Assembly (NCBI GenBank): GCA_046330955.1
Contig: JAXLRT010000002.1
Span: 248,001-312,000 of the forward strand
DNA: 64,000 nt
DNA from: JADJPO01 sp046330955
GTDB taxonomy: Bacteria; Actinomycetota; Actinomycetes; Actinomycetales; Kineosporiaceae
Direction of reading: 5' to 3'
Part shown: positions 23,174-33,392 of the stretch, one piece after another
Position numbering within the stretch: the first letter of the stretch is position 1
Layout of the letters: each line of letters starts with the position of its first letter
Position numbers and translations under genes: made by a program
Notes under the pieces: generated by a model
Told to the model about the DNA's origin: nothing
Database searches by the model: none
The model's input: the letters and a program-made list of their open reading frames with translations, nothing else

Positions 23174-24060
23174 CAGCTCACCACCAGGTCCGGCCGGTAG
23201 CGCAGTCCACTGCGGTCGGGCGCCCGGTGGGCCAGGTCGGCCACCGGCCCCACCCCGGGCAGCAACGCCAGCGGATCCAGCTGCGCCCACGGCACCAGCA
23301 CGAACGCGCGGCCCGCCGCTCGCGGGTGCGGAACCTGGAGCGCCTCGGTGGCGAGCAACAGGTCGCCGAAGGAGATCAGGTCGATGTCGAGGGTCCGAGC
23401 GCCCCAGCGGCCCTCGCGCACCCGGCCGTGTCGCTGCTCGATCCGGTGGCAGCCGGCCAGCAGCGCCGCCGGGGTCAGCGTGGTGTTCACCTGGACGACG
23501 GCGTTCAGGTAGTCCGGCTGCTCCGGCCCCCCGACGGGGTCGGTCTCGACCACCGGCGAGACGCCCGTGACCTCGACGCCGTCCAGCCGGCGCAGGTCGT
23601 CGACGGCCGCCTGCAGGGTGCCCAATCGGTCACCCAGGTTCGAGCCGAGGGCGAGGACGGCGGCAACCGGCCGCTCCCGACGGCGATGGATCTGCACCGC
23701 CACGTCGCCGAAGGCCTCCGCGATGGGGGCTGCCGGTTTGTGGACCGTGACGTCGGCCGCCGCGACCCGCGGATCCAGCAGGCACCGCTCGGCCAACAGC
23801 TGCGCCAGGGTCTCGATCAGGTCGACCGGCTCACCGCGCACGATGGCGGCCAGGTCGACGGCCAACGAGCCGTAGTCGACCGTCTCGGCCAGCCGATCGG
23901 TGGCCGCCGCGGGCCGGGTGTCGAGGTGCAGCACGACGTCGACCACGAACTCCTGACCGTCGCGTCGTTCGTGGTCGAGGACGCCGTGAAACCCCTTGGC
24001 CCGCAACCCCGTCAGGGCGATGCGATCGAGCGGCTCGAACCGCCCCGGCAGCGCGCTCAC
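23173..24060 (-). CDS. folBK: Bifunctional dihydroneopterin aldolase / HPPK (FolB-FolK fusion)
   Basis: A 295-residue fusion catalysing two successive folate steps: retro-aldol cleavage of dihydroneopterin, then pyrophosphorylation of 6-hydroxymethyl-dihydropterin. FolB (about residues 8-125): IALTGLRAKGFHGVLDHERRDGQ with the DHNA signature, VDYGSLA, LIETLAQLLAERCL and VTVHKPAAPI. FolK (about residues 133-290): LALGSNLGDR, YLNAVVQVNT, HGRVREGRWGARTLDIDLISFGD (HPPK signature) and VPHPRA. GTG 24060 overlaps the folP stop (GTGA) and its own stop overlaps the DUF3180 start, so the whole chain is translationally coupled. Confidence 0.95.
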   Translation of the reverse strand: MSALPGRFEPLDRIALTGLRAKGFHGVLDHERRDGQEFVVDVVLHLDTRPAAATDRLAETVDYGSLAVDLAAIVRGEPVDLIETLAQLLAERCLLDPRVAAADVTVHKPAAPIAEAFGDVAVQIHRRRERPVAAVLALGSNLGDRLGTLQAAVDDLRRLDGVEVTGVSPVVETDPVGGPEQPDYLNAVVQVNTTLTPAALLAGCHRIEQRHGRVREGRWGARTLDIDLISFGDLLLATEALQVPHPRAAGRAFVLVPWAQLDPLALLPGVGPVADLAHRAPDRSGLRYRPDLVVS

Positions 24061-24944
24061 GAGGCGCTCCTCGCCCCGGCCACGGTGCGCGCCTGCGCCG
24101 TCCGGGCCGCCACGCGCACCGCGTCGGCCGAGGCCGCCACCTGGTGCACCCGCACCGCCCACGCGCCGGCGGCGGCCGCGAGCGCCGAGGTCGCCGCGGT
24201 GGCGTCGTCCCGGGACGCCGGCCCCGGGGCGCCGCCGTCGGCCGCGGCGCGGGTCACGGCCTGGCCGAGGAAGCGCTTGCGCGAGGTGCCCACCAGAACC
24301 GGGCGGCCCAGGCCCACCAGCCGGTCGAGGGCGGCGAACACCTGCCAGTTCTGCTCGGCGTTCTTGGCGAACCCGAACCCCGGGTCCAGGACCAGCCGGC
24401 GCTCGTCGACCCCCGCGGCCACCAGTGCGGCGACCTGACGTGACAGCTCGGCGCAGACATCGGTGACCACGTCCTCGTAGTGGGTCAGCGACTCCATGAC
24501 GTCACTGAATCCGCGCCAGTGCATCACCACGTACGGCACCCCGGCCTCGGCCACCGTGGAGATCATGGCCGGGTCCGCCTGACCCCCACTGATGTCGTTC
24601 ACCAGCTGGGCACCGGCCGCCAGGGCGGCGCGGGCCACGCCCGCCCGCATGGTGTCGACACTGACCACCGCACCGGCGGCGACCAGGCGCTCCACGACGG
24701 GCACCACGCGCCGCAACTCCTCGTTCGGGTCGATCCGCAGCGCTCCCGGCCGGGTGGACTCGCCCCCGACGTCCAGCAGATCGGCCCCCTCGGCGAGCAG
24801 GCGCAGCCCCTGGGCCACCGCGTCGTCCGCCGAGAACCAGCGGCCACCGTCGCTGAACGAGTCCGGGGTGACGTTGATCACGCCCATGACCAGGCACCGG
24901 TCGTGACCGTCGAGGGCGGCGGGCAGGCCGAGCAACTCGTGCAC
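24057..24944 (-). CDS. folP: Dihydropteroate synthase
   Basis: FolP condenses hydroxymethyl-dihydropterin pyrophosphate with p-aminobenzoate; it is the sulfonamide target. About 295 residues with MGVINVTPDSFSDGG, GADLLDVGGESTRPGA, AQLVNDISGG, VVMHWRGF, LDPGFGFAKNAEQNW and GTSRKRFLG. The start is uncertain. GTG 24944 fits homology and has TAGGGT just upstream (leaderless type). GTG 24953 is also possible, and the frame stays open to ATG 25088 with a Cys-rich extension (CGRR...CTSC) whose reality is doubtful. folP heads the folP-folBK-DUF3180 chain. Confidence 0.93.
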   Translation of the reverse strand: MHELLGLPAALDGHDRCLVMGVINVTPDSFSDGGRWFSADDAVAQGLRLLAEGADLLDVGGESTRPGALRIDPNEELRRVVPVVERLVAAGAVVSVDTMRAGVARAALAAGAQLVNDISGGQADPAMISTVAEAGVPYVVMHWRGFSDVMESLTHYEDVVTDVCAELSRQVAALVAAGVDERRLVLDPGFGFAKNAEQNWQVFAALDRLVGLGRPVLVGTSRKRFLGQAVTRAAADGGAPGPASRDDATAATSALAAAAGAWAVRVHQVAASADAVRVAARTAQARTVAGARSAS

Positions 24945-24975
24945 GCGCCTCACCCTACGTGCCGGGCGGGTGTCG

Positions 24976-25094
24976 ATCCACAGGTCGTGGACGACGCGGC
25001 GGCAGCTCGTGCACAGGCCCGGAGCTGGGTCTGCCGCACGGCGCCCACACCCTGTCCACACCACATCCACAGGCATCCGGCCGGTCATCCACAG
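24976..25094. other. Cluster of four DnaA-box-like 9-mers upstream of folP
   Basis: ATCCACAGG (24976), CTGTCCACA (25052), CATCCACAG (about 25064) and CATCCACAG (25086) occur within 120 bases. CTGTCCACA differs from the actinobacterial DnaA box TTGTCCACA by one base. The region has no ORF I trust. They may be DnaA titration or regulatory sites for folP, or chance in a TCCACA-rich stretch. Confidence 0.25.
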
Positions 25095-25168
25095 CAGCAG
25101 CTCCAGCCGAGCCGAAAGTCCTTGGGCCACAACGGAATACGTCACGCACTTTTCTCGACGGAAGGGCT

Positions 25169-25197
25169 TGCGCGCGCCCCCGGTCGGGAGTAGACAT
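25169..25197 (+). promoter_or_regulatory. Sigma-70-like promoter candidate
   Basis: TTGCGC (25169-25174), a 17-base spacer and TAGACA (25192-25197) form a good match for an actinobacterial housekeeping promoter, in an otherwise gene-free stretch. The predicted transcription start is near 25204, pointing toward the SulP gene. Confidence 0.4.
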
Positions 25198-25203
25198 CTG
25201 CCA

Positions 25204-25653
25204 CGCCAGCAGCAGACGGTGAGATCGACCGAACCGGGTTCGCCCGGCGGGGCCGATCTCACGGGCACCGTGACCCCGGGGGCACCCGAGGTCGGGGCGG
25301 TCGAGGCCGGGGGCACCCGGTGACGCACCGCAGCTCGCATCCGGCTGCCGCCGGCGCCGGTGCGGAGAACGAGCAGACCGTGCCGCCCACCCGGGCGGTG
25401 ACCGTGGATGGCCCACGGACAGGGATGCTTCGGGCCGCGCCACCCGGTTGCACGGCTCGCTCGTCACGGTTCACGCCGGGGCGGCGAGCGGCGGTTCGGC
25501 AGCGGGGCCGGTCGGCTACGGCAGGTCTCGCACGCTCGATTCGTTGGGGAGCCACCCCCCGCGTCGACTCTCGGCCCTCTCCCCCGGAGATGCCGCGATT
25601 CGCAGGCAGCCACAAAGCAAGGCCCCTCCAACTCATGCTTGGAGGGGCCTTGC
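25204..25653 (+). ncRNA. Candidate structured RNA or long leader upstream of SulP
   Basis: Between the promoter-like site and the hairpin at 25617 lie about 450 bases without a convincing ORF. Near the predicted 5' end GTGAGATCG (25219-25227) pairs perfectly with CGATCTCAC (25254-25262). Enclosed within it is CCGGG-TTCG-CCCGG (25234-25247), a UUCG tetraloop hairpin, so a two-helix element is visible. Two copies of CCGGGGGCACCCG follow (near 25275 and 25308). It does not show the conserved cores of RNase P RNA, tmRNA or SRP RNA. It could be an independent small RNA or the 5' leader of the SulP mRNA. Confidence 0.3.
25617..25653 (+). terminator. Strong 15-bp hairpin, terminator- or attenuator-like
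   Basis: GCAAGGCCCCTCCAA (25617-25631) is perfectly complementary to 25639-25653, with a 7-base loop CTCATGC. There is no T-tract, as is common for high-GC actinobacterial terminators. It lies 138 bases upstream of the SulP start and no same-strand gene ends before it, so it would terminate or attenuate the transcript from the promoter at 25169. Confidence 0.6.
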
Positions 25654-25790
25654 CCATGTCTAGCCGTCGGGATCTCGGCACGGAAGCCGACACGCCACGG
25701 CCCCGCCCGCTCATCGCACACCTGGGCCGCCGGGGAAATTCGTGGCGCCCGGACGCCCACAGATCAACGAACGAACGGCACACTAACGAT

Positions 25791-27671
25791 GTGCGTCCAC
25801 CGGGTGAATTTTCCTTGCGCGCGCCATCCCTGCCGGGGATCGAGCAGCTGCGCTCCTACAAACGCGAGTTCGCGCCGGGCGATCTGCTGGCTGGATTGCT
25901 GGTCGCGGCACTCGCCGTCCCTCAGGCTCTCGGGTATGCCACCGTAGCCGGGGTTCCGGTCCAGGTCGGTCTGTACACGCTGCCGCCGGCCCTGTTGGCC
26001 TATTTCCTCTTCGGCAGTTCCCGCCTGCTGTTCGTCGGCCCGGTCTCCACCGTGACGGTGTTGAGCGGCACCATCGTGCGGCAGCTGGCCGGGGACGACG
26101 TCGCCCGCGCCGCGGACCTGACCTCCGCCCTCGCGCTGACCGCCGGTCTGATCCTGCTGATCGCCGGCCTGCTCAAGATCGGCTGGATTGCCCAGTTCCT
26201 CAACGAGCCGATCGTCACCGGGTTCGTCACCGGCCTGGTGGTACTGGTCATCGTCGGTGAGATCCCCGGCCTGCTGGGCCTCAAGACCCCCTCGGGCGCC
26301 CTGATCGACCGGGTGTGGGTGCTCATCACCACGGCCCACAAGGCACAACCGACCACGCTGCTGATCGCCCTGGTGGCGCTGCTGGTGCTGTTCGGCGGCC
26401 AGCGCCTGGCTCCCCGGTTGCCCTGGTCGTTGGTGGTGCTCGTCGGCGGGATCGCCGCTTCGCGGCTGCTCGACCTCGCCGGGCACGGCGCCCGCGTCGT
26501 CGGGGCGGTGCCGTCCGGCGTCCCACTGCCCCAGCTCCCGGTGTTCGAGCTGTCCCAGCTCGGCTCCCTGATCACCGGCGGCGCCGCCATCGCCGCGGTC
26601 GGGATCGCCGAGGGCCTGGCCGCCGCGAGGACCTTCTCCGGCGCGGGTGGCGGTGACGAGGGCGAGCGCCTCAAGGACGACTCCGAACTGGTGGCCAACG
26701 GCGTCGCCGACATCGCCTCGGCACTGTTCGGCGGCATGGGGGTGGCCGGCAGCCTGTCGAAAACGGCGGCCAACGCGCGCGCCGGGGCTCGCACCCAGGT
26801 CAGCAGCCTGGCCGCGGCGACCGCCGTCCTGCTGGTGCTGTTGTTCGCCACCGGGCTGATCGCCCCGCTGCCCAAGGCCGTGCTGTCGGCCATCGTGATC
26901 CACGCCGTGTGGGGGCTGTTGCACCCCAAGGAGTTCGACCGGTACCGCAAGGTGCGTCGCAACGACGGTCTGGCCGCCTTCGTGGCCTTCGGTGGCGTGC
27001 TGGTGCTCGGCCCGCTCAACGGCCTGCTGCTCGCCATCGCCCAGTCGCTGGCGGGTCTGGTGTACCGCTCGATGCAGGTCAACATCGACGAGATGGGCAA
27101 GGTGCCGGGCGAGAAGGCGGCCTGGGGCTCGCTGGCCAACGACCCGGCCCGCAAACGGGTTCGCCGGATCTGCGTGCTCCGTCCCGACGGGCCGATCTTC
27201 TGGGCCAACGCCGGGCCGGTCTTCGACCGGATCCGCGACGGCATCGACGCCCGTCCCGACGCCCTGGCGGTGCTGCTCGACATCGAGGCGAGCAACCAGA
27301 TGGACACCACGGCGGCCGAGCAGCTGCGCGGCCTGATCCGCGAGCTGAAGGATCGCCACGTCGAGCTCTACCTGGTGCGGGTGTTCGGCAACGTACGCGC
27401 CGTCCTCGATCGAGCCGGTGTGCTGGACGATCTCGGCGAGGGTCGCATCTGGCACTCGATCTCGGCCGGGGTGAAGAGCGCCAAGCAGTCACCGGCGTTC
27501 GTCGCCGCCCGGGCGGCAGCGGCCGCCGAGGCCGCGATGGACGAGGCCAGCGACTACTTCGACGAGCTGGACGACATCGACCTGGACGGCTACGAGAACA
27601 TCGCCAGTCGGTGGCGCGAGGTGGGCGCACTCGCCGCGTTGCACGAGTTCACCCCCGACTCCCAGCCGTAG
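25791..27671 (+). CDS. SulP-family anion transporter with STAS domain (first copy)
   Basis: A 626-residue SLC26/SulP protein. The membrane core begins FAPGDLLAGLLVAALAVPQALGYATVAGVPVQVGLYT, the family signature, with GPVSTVTVLSG, FLNEPIVTGFVTGLVVLV, a substrate-site region near AGSLSKTAANARAGARTQVS, and about 12 helices. A cytosolic STAS domain follows (about residues 455-560: ICVLRPDGPIFWANAGPVFDRI, LLDIEASNQMDTTAAEQL), then an acidic tail. The substrate (sulfate, bicarbonate or other anion) is not predictable. GTG 25791 is chosen; upstream in-frame sequence is not conserved and contains the hairpin at 25617. It sits inside the folate cluster on the opposite strand. Confidence 0.9.
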   Translation: MRPPGEFSLRAPSLPGIEQLRSYKREFAPGDLLAGLLVAALAVPQALGYATVAGVPVQVGLYTLPPALLAYFLFGSSRLLFVGPVSTVTVLSGTIVRQLAGDDVARAADLTSALALTAGLILLIAGLLKIGWIAQFLNEPIVTGFVTGLVVLVIVGEIPGLLGLKTPSGALIDRVWVLITTAHKAQPTTLLIALVALLVLFGGQRLAPRLPWSLVVLVGGIAASRLLDLAGHGARVVGAVPSGVPLPQLPVFELSQLGSLITGGAAIAAVGIAEGLAAARTFSGAGGGDEGERLKDDSELVANGVADIASALFGGMGVAGSLSKTAANARAGARTQVSSLAAATAVLLVLLFATGLIAPLPKAVLSAIVIHAVWGLLHPKEFDRYRKVRRNDGLAAFVAFGGVLVLGPLNGLLLAIAQSLAGLVYRSMQVNIDEMGKVPGEKAAWGSLANDPARKRVRRICVLRPDGPIFWANAGPVFDRIRDGIDARPDALAVLLDIEASNQMDTTAAEQLRGLIRELKDRHVELYLVRVFGNVRAVLDRAGVLDDLGEGRIWHSISAGVKSAKQSPAFVAARAAAAAEAAMDEASDYFDELDDIDLDGYENIASRWREVGALAALHEFTPDSQP

Positions 27672-27684
27672 GGCGGCACCGGGT

Positions 27685-28353
27685 TCAGCGACGGTCGAGG
27701 ATCAGGCTCATCGCCTCGGCCCGAGTGGCCGGACGCCGCAACAGGCCCCGGACGGCGGAGGTCACCGTGCGCGATCCCGGCTTGCGCACCCCGCGCATCG
27801 ACATGCACAGGTGCTCGCACTCCACCACCACGATCACCCCGCGGGGCTGCAGGATGTCGGTGAGGGCGTCGGCGATCTGCGTCGTCAGCCGCTCCTGCAC
27901 CTGAGGCCGGCGGGCGAAGACGTCGACCACCCGGGCCAGCTTGGACAGGCCGGTGATCCGGCCGTCGCGCGCCGGGACGTAGCCCACGTGGGCCACCCCG
28001 TGAAACGGCACCAGGTGGTGCTCACAGCACGAGAACACCTCGATGTCCTTGACCAGCACCATCTCGTCGTGGCCCAGGTCGAACGTGGTGGTGAGCACGT
28101 CCTTGGGCTCCTGCCAGAGCCCGCCGAACATCTCGGCATAGGCCCGCGCCACCCGGGCCGGGGTCTCCCGCAGACCGTCGCGCTGCGGGTCCTCGCCGAT
28201 CGCCAGCAGGATCTCGGTGATGGCCCGCTCGACCCGCGCGGCGTCGTAGGGCGGCCGCTCGCCGCGCTCGGCGTGATGCAGCCCCTCGGTGATCCGCGCA
28301 GCCTGGACAGGGTCGGCGTCGCTGCGCACCCGAGCATCGGCCCCGGCGTCCAT
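27685..28353 (-). CDS. folE: GTP cyclohydrolase I
   Basis: FolE opens GTP to dihydroneopterin triphosphate, the first step of folate synthesis. The 222-residue protein carries the zinc ligands in FSCCEHHLVPFHGVAHVGY and VECEHLCMSMRGVRKPGS, plus GLSKLARVVDVFARRPQVQE and TVTSAVRGLL. The active-site Cys and His residues are all present. It lies 35 bases downstream of ftsH in the same direction, as in many actinobacteria. The N-terminal 40 residues are variable, so ATG 28353 is less sure than the rest. Confidence 0.96.
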   Translation of the reverse strand: MDAGADARVRSDADPVQAARITEGLHHAERGERPPYDAARVERAITEILLAIGEDPQRDGLRETPARVARAYAEMFGGLWQEPKDVLTTTFDLGHDEMVLVKDIEVFSCCEHHLVPFHGVAHVGYVPARDGRITGLSKLARVVDVFARRPQVQERLTTQIADALTDILQPRGVIVVVECEHLCMSMRGVRKPGSRTVTSAVRGLLRRPATRAEAMSLILDRR

Positions 28354-28388
28354 CGGCAGGCCGTCCGTGGCCAGCGGGTCGCCGGTGG

Positions 28389-30401
<2,013 letters not shown>

Positions 30402-30589
30402 CACGCGGGGCGGACGCCCCGTCCCTCCTGGTCGCTGGGAGTCGGTACGACACTCGATACGGCACACCGTGGTGGAGCAGGCCGGCACACGCCTGCCGTC
30501 CACCGATCCATCGACGGTACACGCCGTCCGCCCTGTCCAACGGCGCGCCCGGATTCACTGTTCCGCAGTTCTGCGGTCAATCCACCGGA

Positions 30590-31144
30590 TCAACCGCCGT
30601 AGACGTGGGGGGCCAGCGTGCCGACCACCCGCAGGTTGCGGTATCGCTCGGCGTAGTCGAGGCCGTAGCCGACCACGAACTCGTTCGGGATGTCGAACCC
30701 CACGTAGCGGACGTCGACCTCGACCTTGGCCGCCGCGGGCTTGCGCAGCAGGGTGCAGACCTCGACCGAGGCCGGCCCCCGCGAGCCCAGGTTCGCGATC
30801 AACCACGACAGCGTCAGGCCCGAGTCCACGATGTCCTCGATGATCAGCACGTGGCGCCCGGTGATGTCGCGCTCCAGGTCCTTCAGGATGCGGACCACCC
30901 CGGAGGACTTGGTGCCCGAGCCGTAGGACGAGACCGCCATCCAGTCCGACTCCACCGGCAGGTGCAGCACCCGGGTCAGGTCGGCCATCACCATGACGGC
31001 GCCCTTGAGCACGCCCACCAGCAGCGGGTTCCGGTCGGCGTAGTCGCGATCGATCTCGGCGCCGAGCTCGGCCAACCGGGCGTGGATCTGGTCCTCGGTG
31101 AGCAGCACGGCGGTCAGGTCCCCCGCCAGGTCACTGGCGTCCAC
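30590..31144 (-). CDS. hpt: Hypoxanthine-guanine phosphoribosyltransferase
   Basis: A 184-residue purine-salvage enzyme forming IMP/GMP from hypoxanthine/guanine and PRPP. Motifs are LLVGVLKGAVMVMADL, MAVSSYGSGTKSSGVV (flexible loop), the PRPP-binding VLIIEDIVDSGLTLSWL, and FDIPNEFVVGYGLDYAERYRNL. GTG 31144 is the start. It lies between tilS and ftsH, the order seen in both Firmicutes and actinobacteria. A small CCGCAG/CTGCGG dyad lies just after its stop. Confidence 0.95.
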   Translation of the reverse strand: MDASDLAGDLTAVLLTEDQIHARLAELGAEIDRDYADRNPLLVGVLKGAVMVMADLTRVLHLPVESDWMAVSSYGSGTKSSGVVRILKDLERDITGRHVLIIEDIVDSGLTLSWLIANLGSRGPASVEVCTLLRKPAAAKVEVDVRYVGFDIPNEFVVGYGLDYAERYRNLRVVGTLAPHVYGG

Positions 31145-31197
31145 GGCGCTCCATCATGCTCGAATCCGGCGCGACCGCGGTGGCCCCGACGGTCGCA

Positions 31198-32187
31198 TCA
31201 GCCGAGGTCCAGCCTGCCACAGTCGCGGACGGCCCTGATGCCACCGGGCAGGTCAACGGGTCCCTGCCCGCGCCAATCGGTCAGCAGGGCATCCACCGCC
31301 AGCACGTGGCTGCGGGACACCGCGCCGGCCGGGCACCCGGCCCGGCGCAGGGCGAGCAGCAGTGCCCGCCGGCGGACGGCGTCCGGGGCCGCGGCCAGCA
31401 CGCTCACCCGATACCCGGGCACTCCGGACTCCACCGCGTCGTCCAGCACCCGCTGTGCCCAGCCCTCCAGCGCCGCGGCGTCCTCGCGGGCCAGGTCGGC
31501 GGTGCGCGCCAGGGCCTCGATCACGCCGGGGCCGAGCGCCTCGGTCAGCGCCGGCATCACCGCTCGCAGCCGGGATCGGGTGTAGGCCGCATCGACGTTG
31601 GCCGGGTCGTGCCAGGGCTGCAGTCCCAGGGCCTGGCAGGCCGCGAGTGTGGTGGTGCGGCGCAGCGCTAGCAGGGGGCGCCGGTACACCCCGCGCCGGG
31701 CCGCCATGCCGGCCAGCGATCGGGTACCCGAGCCCCGGGCCAGGCCCAGCAGCACCGTCTCGGCCTGGTCGTCGGCCGTGTGCCCCAGCAGGACGGCGTC
31801 CGCCCCCTGACGCTGGGCGGTCGCCTCGAGCGCGTCGTACCGCGCGTGTCGCGCCGCGGCCTCGGGTCCGCCGTCCCGACCGGTGCAGTCCACCGCCACG
31901 ATCTCGACCGGCGCCAGCCCCAACGCGGTGCACACGGCCGCGGCGCGGCCGGCGATCTCGGCCGATCCGGGGCACCAGCCGTGATCGACCACGACCGCCC
32001 CGGCCCGCAGCCGGCGCCCCCCGGTGCGGTGGCTGCCACCGGCCAGGAACGCCGCCGCAGCGGCCAGGGCGAGTGAGTCGGCGCCGCCGCTGCAGGCCAC
32101 CAGCACCAGCGCGTCGTCCGGCAGCTCGGCCAGGTCGCGGGCCAGTGCCCGGCGGATGGCCGCGACGGCCGGGTGCGGACCGCTCAT
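31198..32187 (-). CDS. tilS: tRNA(Ile)-lysidine synthase
   Basis: TilS attaches lysine to C34 of the CAU-anticodon tRNA-Ile, which is essential for AUA decoding. The 329-residue N-type PP-loop ATPase has LVACSGGADSLALA, AVVVDHGWCPGS, ARHARYDALEATAQRQGADAVLLGHTADDQAETVLLGLARGSG, and NVDAAYTRSRLRAVMPALTEALG. The C-terminal helical domain is short, as usual in actinobacteria. ATG 32187 lies 5 bases after the metalloprotease stop, so the two are probably cotranscribed. Confidence 0.95.
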   Translation of the reverse strand: MSGPHPAVAAIRRALARDLAELPDDALVLVACSGGADSLALAAAAAFLAGGSHRTGGRRLRAGAVVVDHGWCPGSAEIAGRAAAVCTALGLAPVEIVAVDCTGRDGGPEAAARHARYDALEATAQRQGADAVLLGHTADDQAETVLLGLARGSGTRSLAGMAARRGVYRRPLLALRRTTTLAACQALGLQPWHDPANVDAAYTRSRLRAVMPALTEALGPGVIEALARTADLAREDAAALEGWAQRVLDDAVESGVPGYRVSVLAAAPDAVRRRALLLALRRAGCPAGAVSRSHVLAVDALLTDWRGQGPVDLPGGIRAVRDCGRLDLG

Positions 32188-32192
32188 CGGCG

Positions 32193-33281
32193 TCAGCCGT
32201 GGACGCGCCGAACCCAGACCGCCGGGTCGGCGATCTCGGCGGGCCGGGGCAGGTGATCCGGCTCGGCCCACACCGCGTTGAACCCGTCGATCCCGACCCG
32301 GGAGCGCACCTCACGCACGAAGTGCGCGCCGTCGGCGTACTGGCGCATCTTGGCCTCGAGCCCCATCAGCCGGCGGAGCAACCGGTCGAGAGCACCCCGG
32401 CCGGCGCGCCGGGCGGTGAACGCGGCCCGGATGGATGCCACGGTCGGGATCACCTGGGGGCCGACCTCGTCCATGACGACATCGGCGTGCCCCTCGAGCA
32501 ACGACATCACCGCGGTCAGGGCGGCCAGCCGTTCGCGCTGCTCGGGTGACTGGACGGCATCGAGCAGCGGCGAGCCGGAGGACGGGCCGTCACCGCCGCC
32601 GCGCAACAGCTCGGGCAGGCCGCGCACCGCATGGCCCAGCCGCACCGCGAACTCGCCCGGGTCGGACATCAGATCGCTTGCCAGGGAACGGATCTGGTCG
32701 CGCAGATGGTCGGCCAACCAGGGATTGGCGGTGAACTGGACCCGGTGCGTCTCCTCGTGCAGGCACACCCACAGCCGGAAGTCGCGCGGCACGGCCTGCA
32801 GTTCGGTCTCGGTGGCCACCACGTTGGGAGCGACCAGCAGCAGCCGGCCGGACGGCTCGGCGAACGGGTCGAACTGGCCCAGGACGCGCGAGCCGAGGAA
32901 CCCGAGCAGCGATCCCACCTCGGCGCCGGTCACCCGGCTGCCCACGGCAGCCAGCGCAGCCATGGGCGGCTTGCCGCCCCGTCGTGAGAACGTCTCGGCG
33001 ACAACGGGTTCCAGCAGGCTCCGGAATCCCTCGCAGTTGGCCTCGGCCCAGCCCCGGCGGTCGACCACCAGCACCGGCGAGCCGGATGCCACGGCCTGCA
33101 ATCGGGACACCTCGGACACGTGGCCGGTGGCGATCGCGGCGGCCTGCCGCAGTTCGGCCACCGCCTGCGCGGCCTGCTCGGCGGGGATCTTCGGGCCGGC
33201 GCCCGCGAACGTGGCCGCGGTCCGTGCCGCCAGGTCCCAGTCCACCAGGAGGTCCACCGGGGGCGGCATGGTCGAGGTCAT
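32193..33281 (-). CDS. Zinc-dependent metalloprotease, DUF2342 family
   Basis: A 362-residue member of the actinobacterial DUF2342 family, sometimes annotated 'coenzyme F420 biosynthesis-associated'. The zinc site is LHEETHRVQF (HExxH) with downstream EGHADVVMDEVGPQVIP, which supplies the third ligand. FLGSRVLGQFDPF and LLLVAPNVVATE are family blocks. The structural fold resembles other gluzincins; the physiological substrate is unknown. It is routinely found between dacB and tilS. ATG 33281 is preferred to GTG 33290. Confidence 0.85.
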   Translation of the reverse strand: MTSTMPPPVDLLVDWDLAARTAATFAGAGPKIPAEQAAQAVAELRQAAAIATGHVSEVSRLQAVASGSPVLVVDRRGWAEANCEGFRSLLEPVVAETFSRRGGKPPMAALAAVGSRVTGAEVGSLLGFLGSRVLGQFDPFAEPSGRLLLVAPNVVATETELQAVPRDFRLWVCLHEETHRVQFTANPWLADHLRDQIRSLASDLMSDPGEFAVRLGHAVRGLPELLRGGGDGPSSGSPLLDAVQSPEQRERLAALTAVMSLLEGHADVVMDEVGPQVIPTVASIRAAFTARRAGRGALDRLLRRLMGLEAKMRQYADGAHFVREVRSRVGIDGFNAVWAEPDHLPRPAEIADPAVWVRRVHG

Positions 33282-33352
33282 GCGATCCACCGTACGTGGC
33301 GACCCGAGCCGCCGCTCGACGGCGGGCGAAGGTCACCAGCGGGTGAAGACCA

Positions 33353-33392
33353 GATCAGGATCGGATCAGGATCGGGTCAGGATCGGGTCAGG
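33353..33392. repeat. 11-bp tandem repeat at the dacB 3' end
   Basis: GATCAGGATCG, GATCAGGATCGGG, TCAGGATCGGG and TCAGG repeat in tandem in the gap after dacB and just overlap its stop codon. The copies are near perfect, indicating recent slippage. Confidence 0.7.

Noticed and set aside
24945..25088. N-terminal extension of folP with two Cys pairs
   Set aside because: The frame is open and reads CGRRAADPAPGLCTSC, resembling a zinc ribbon, but third-position GC drops and no known FolP has it. It is kept only as a note in the folP entry.
25204..25653. RNase P RNA, tmRNA, SRP RNA or 6C RNA
   Set aside because: Size and position tempted these calls, but the GAGGAAAGTCCGGGC core of RNase P, tmRNA ends, the SRP GGAAG loop and paired C6 hairpin loops are all absent.
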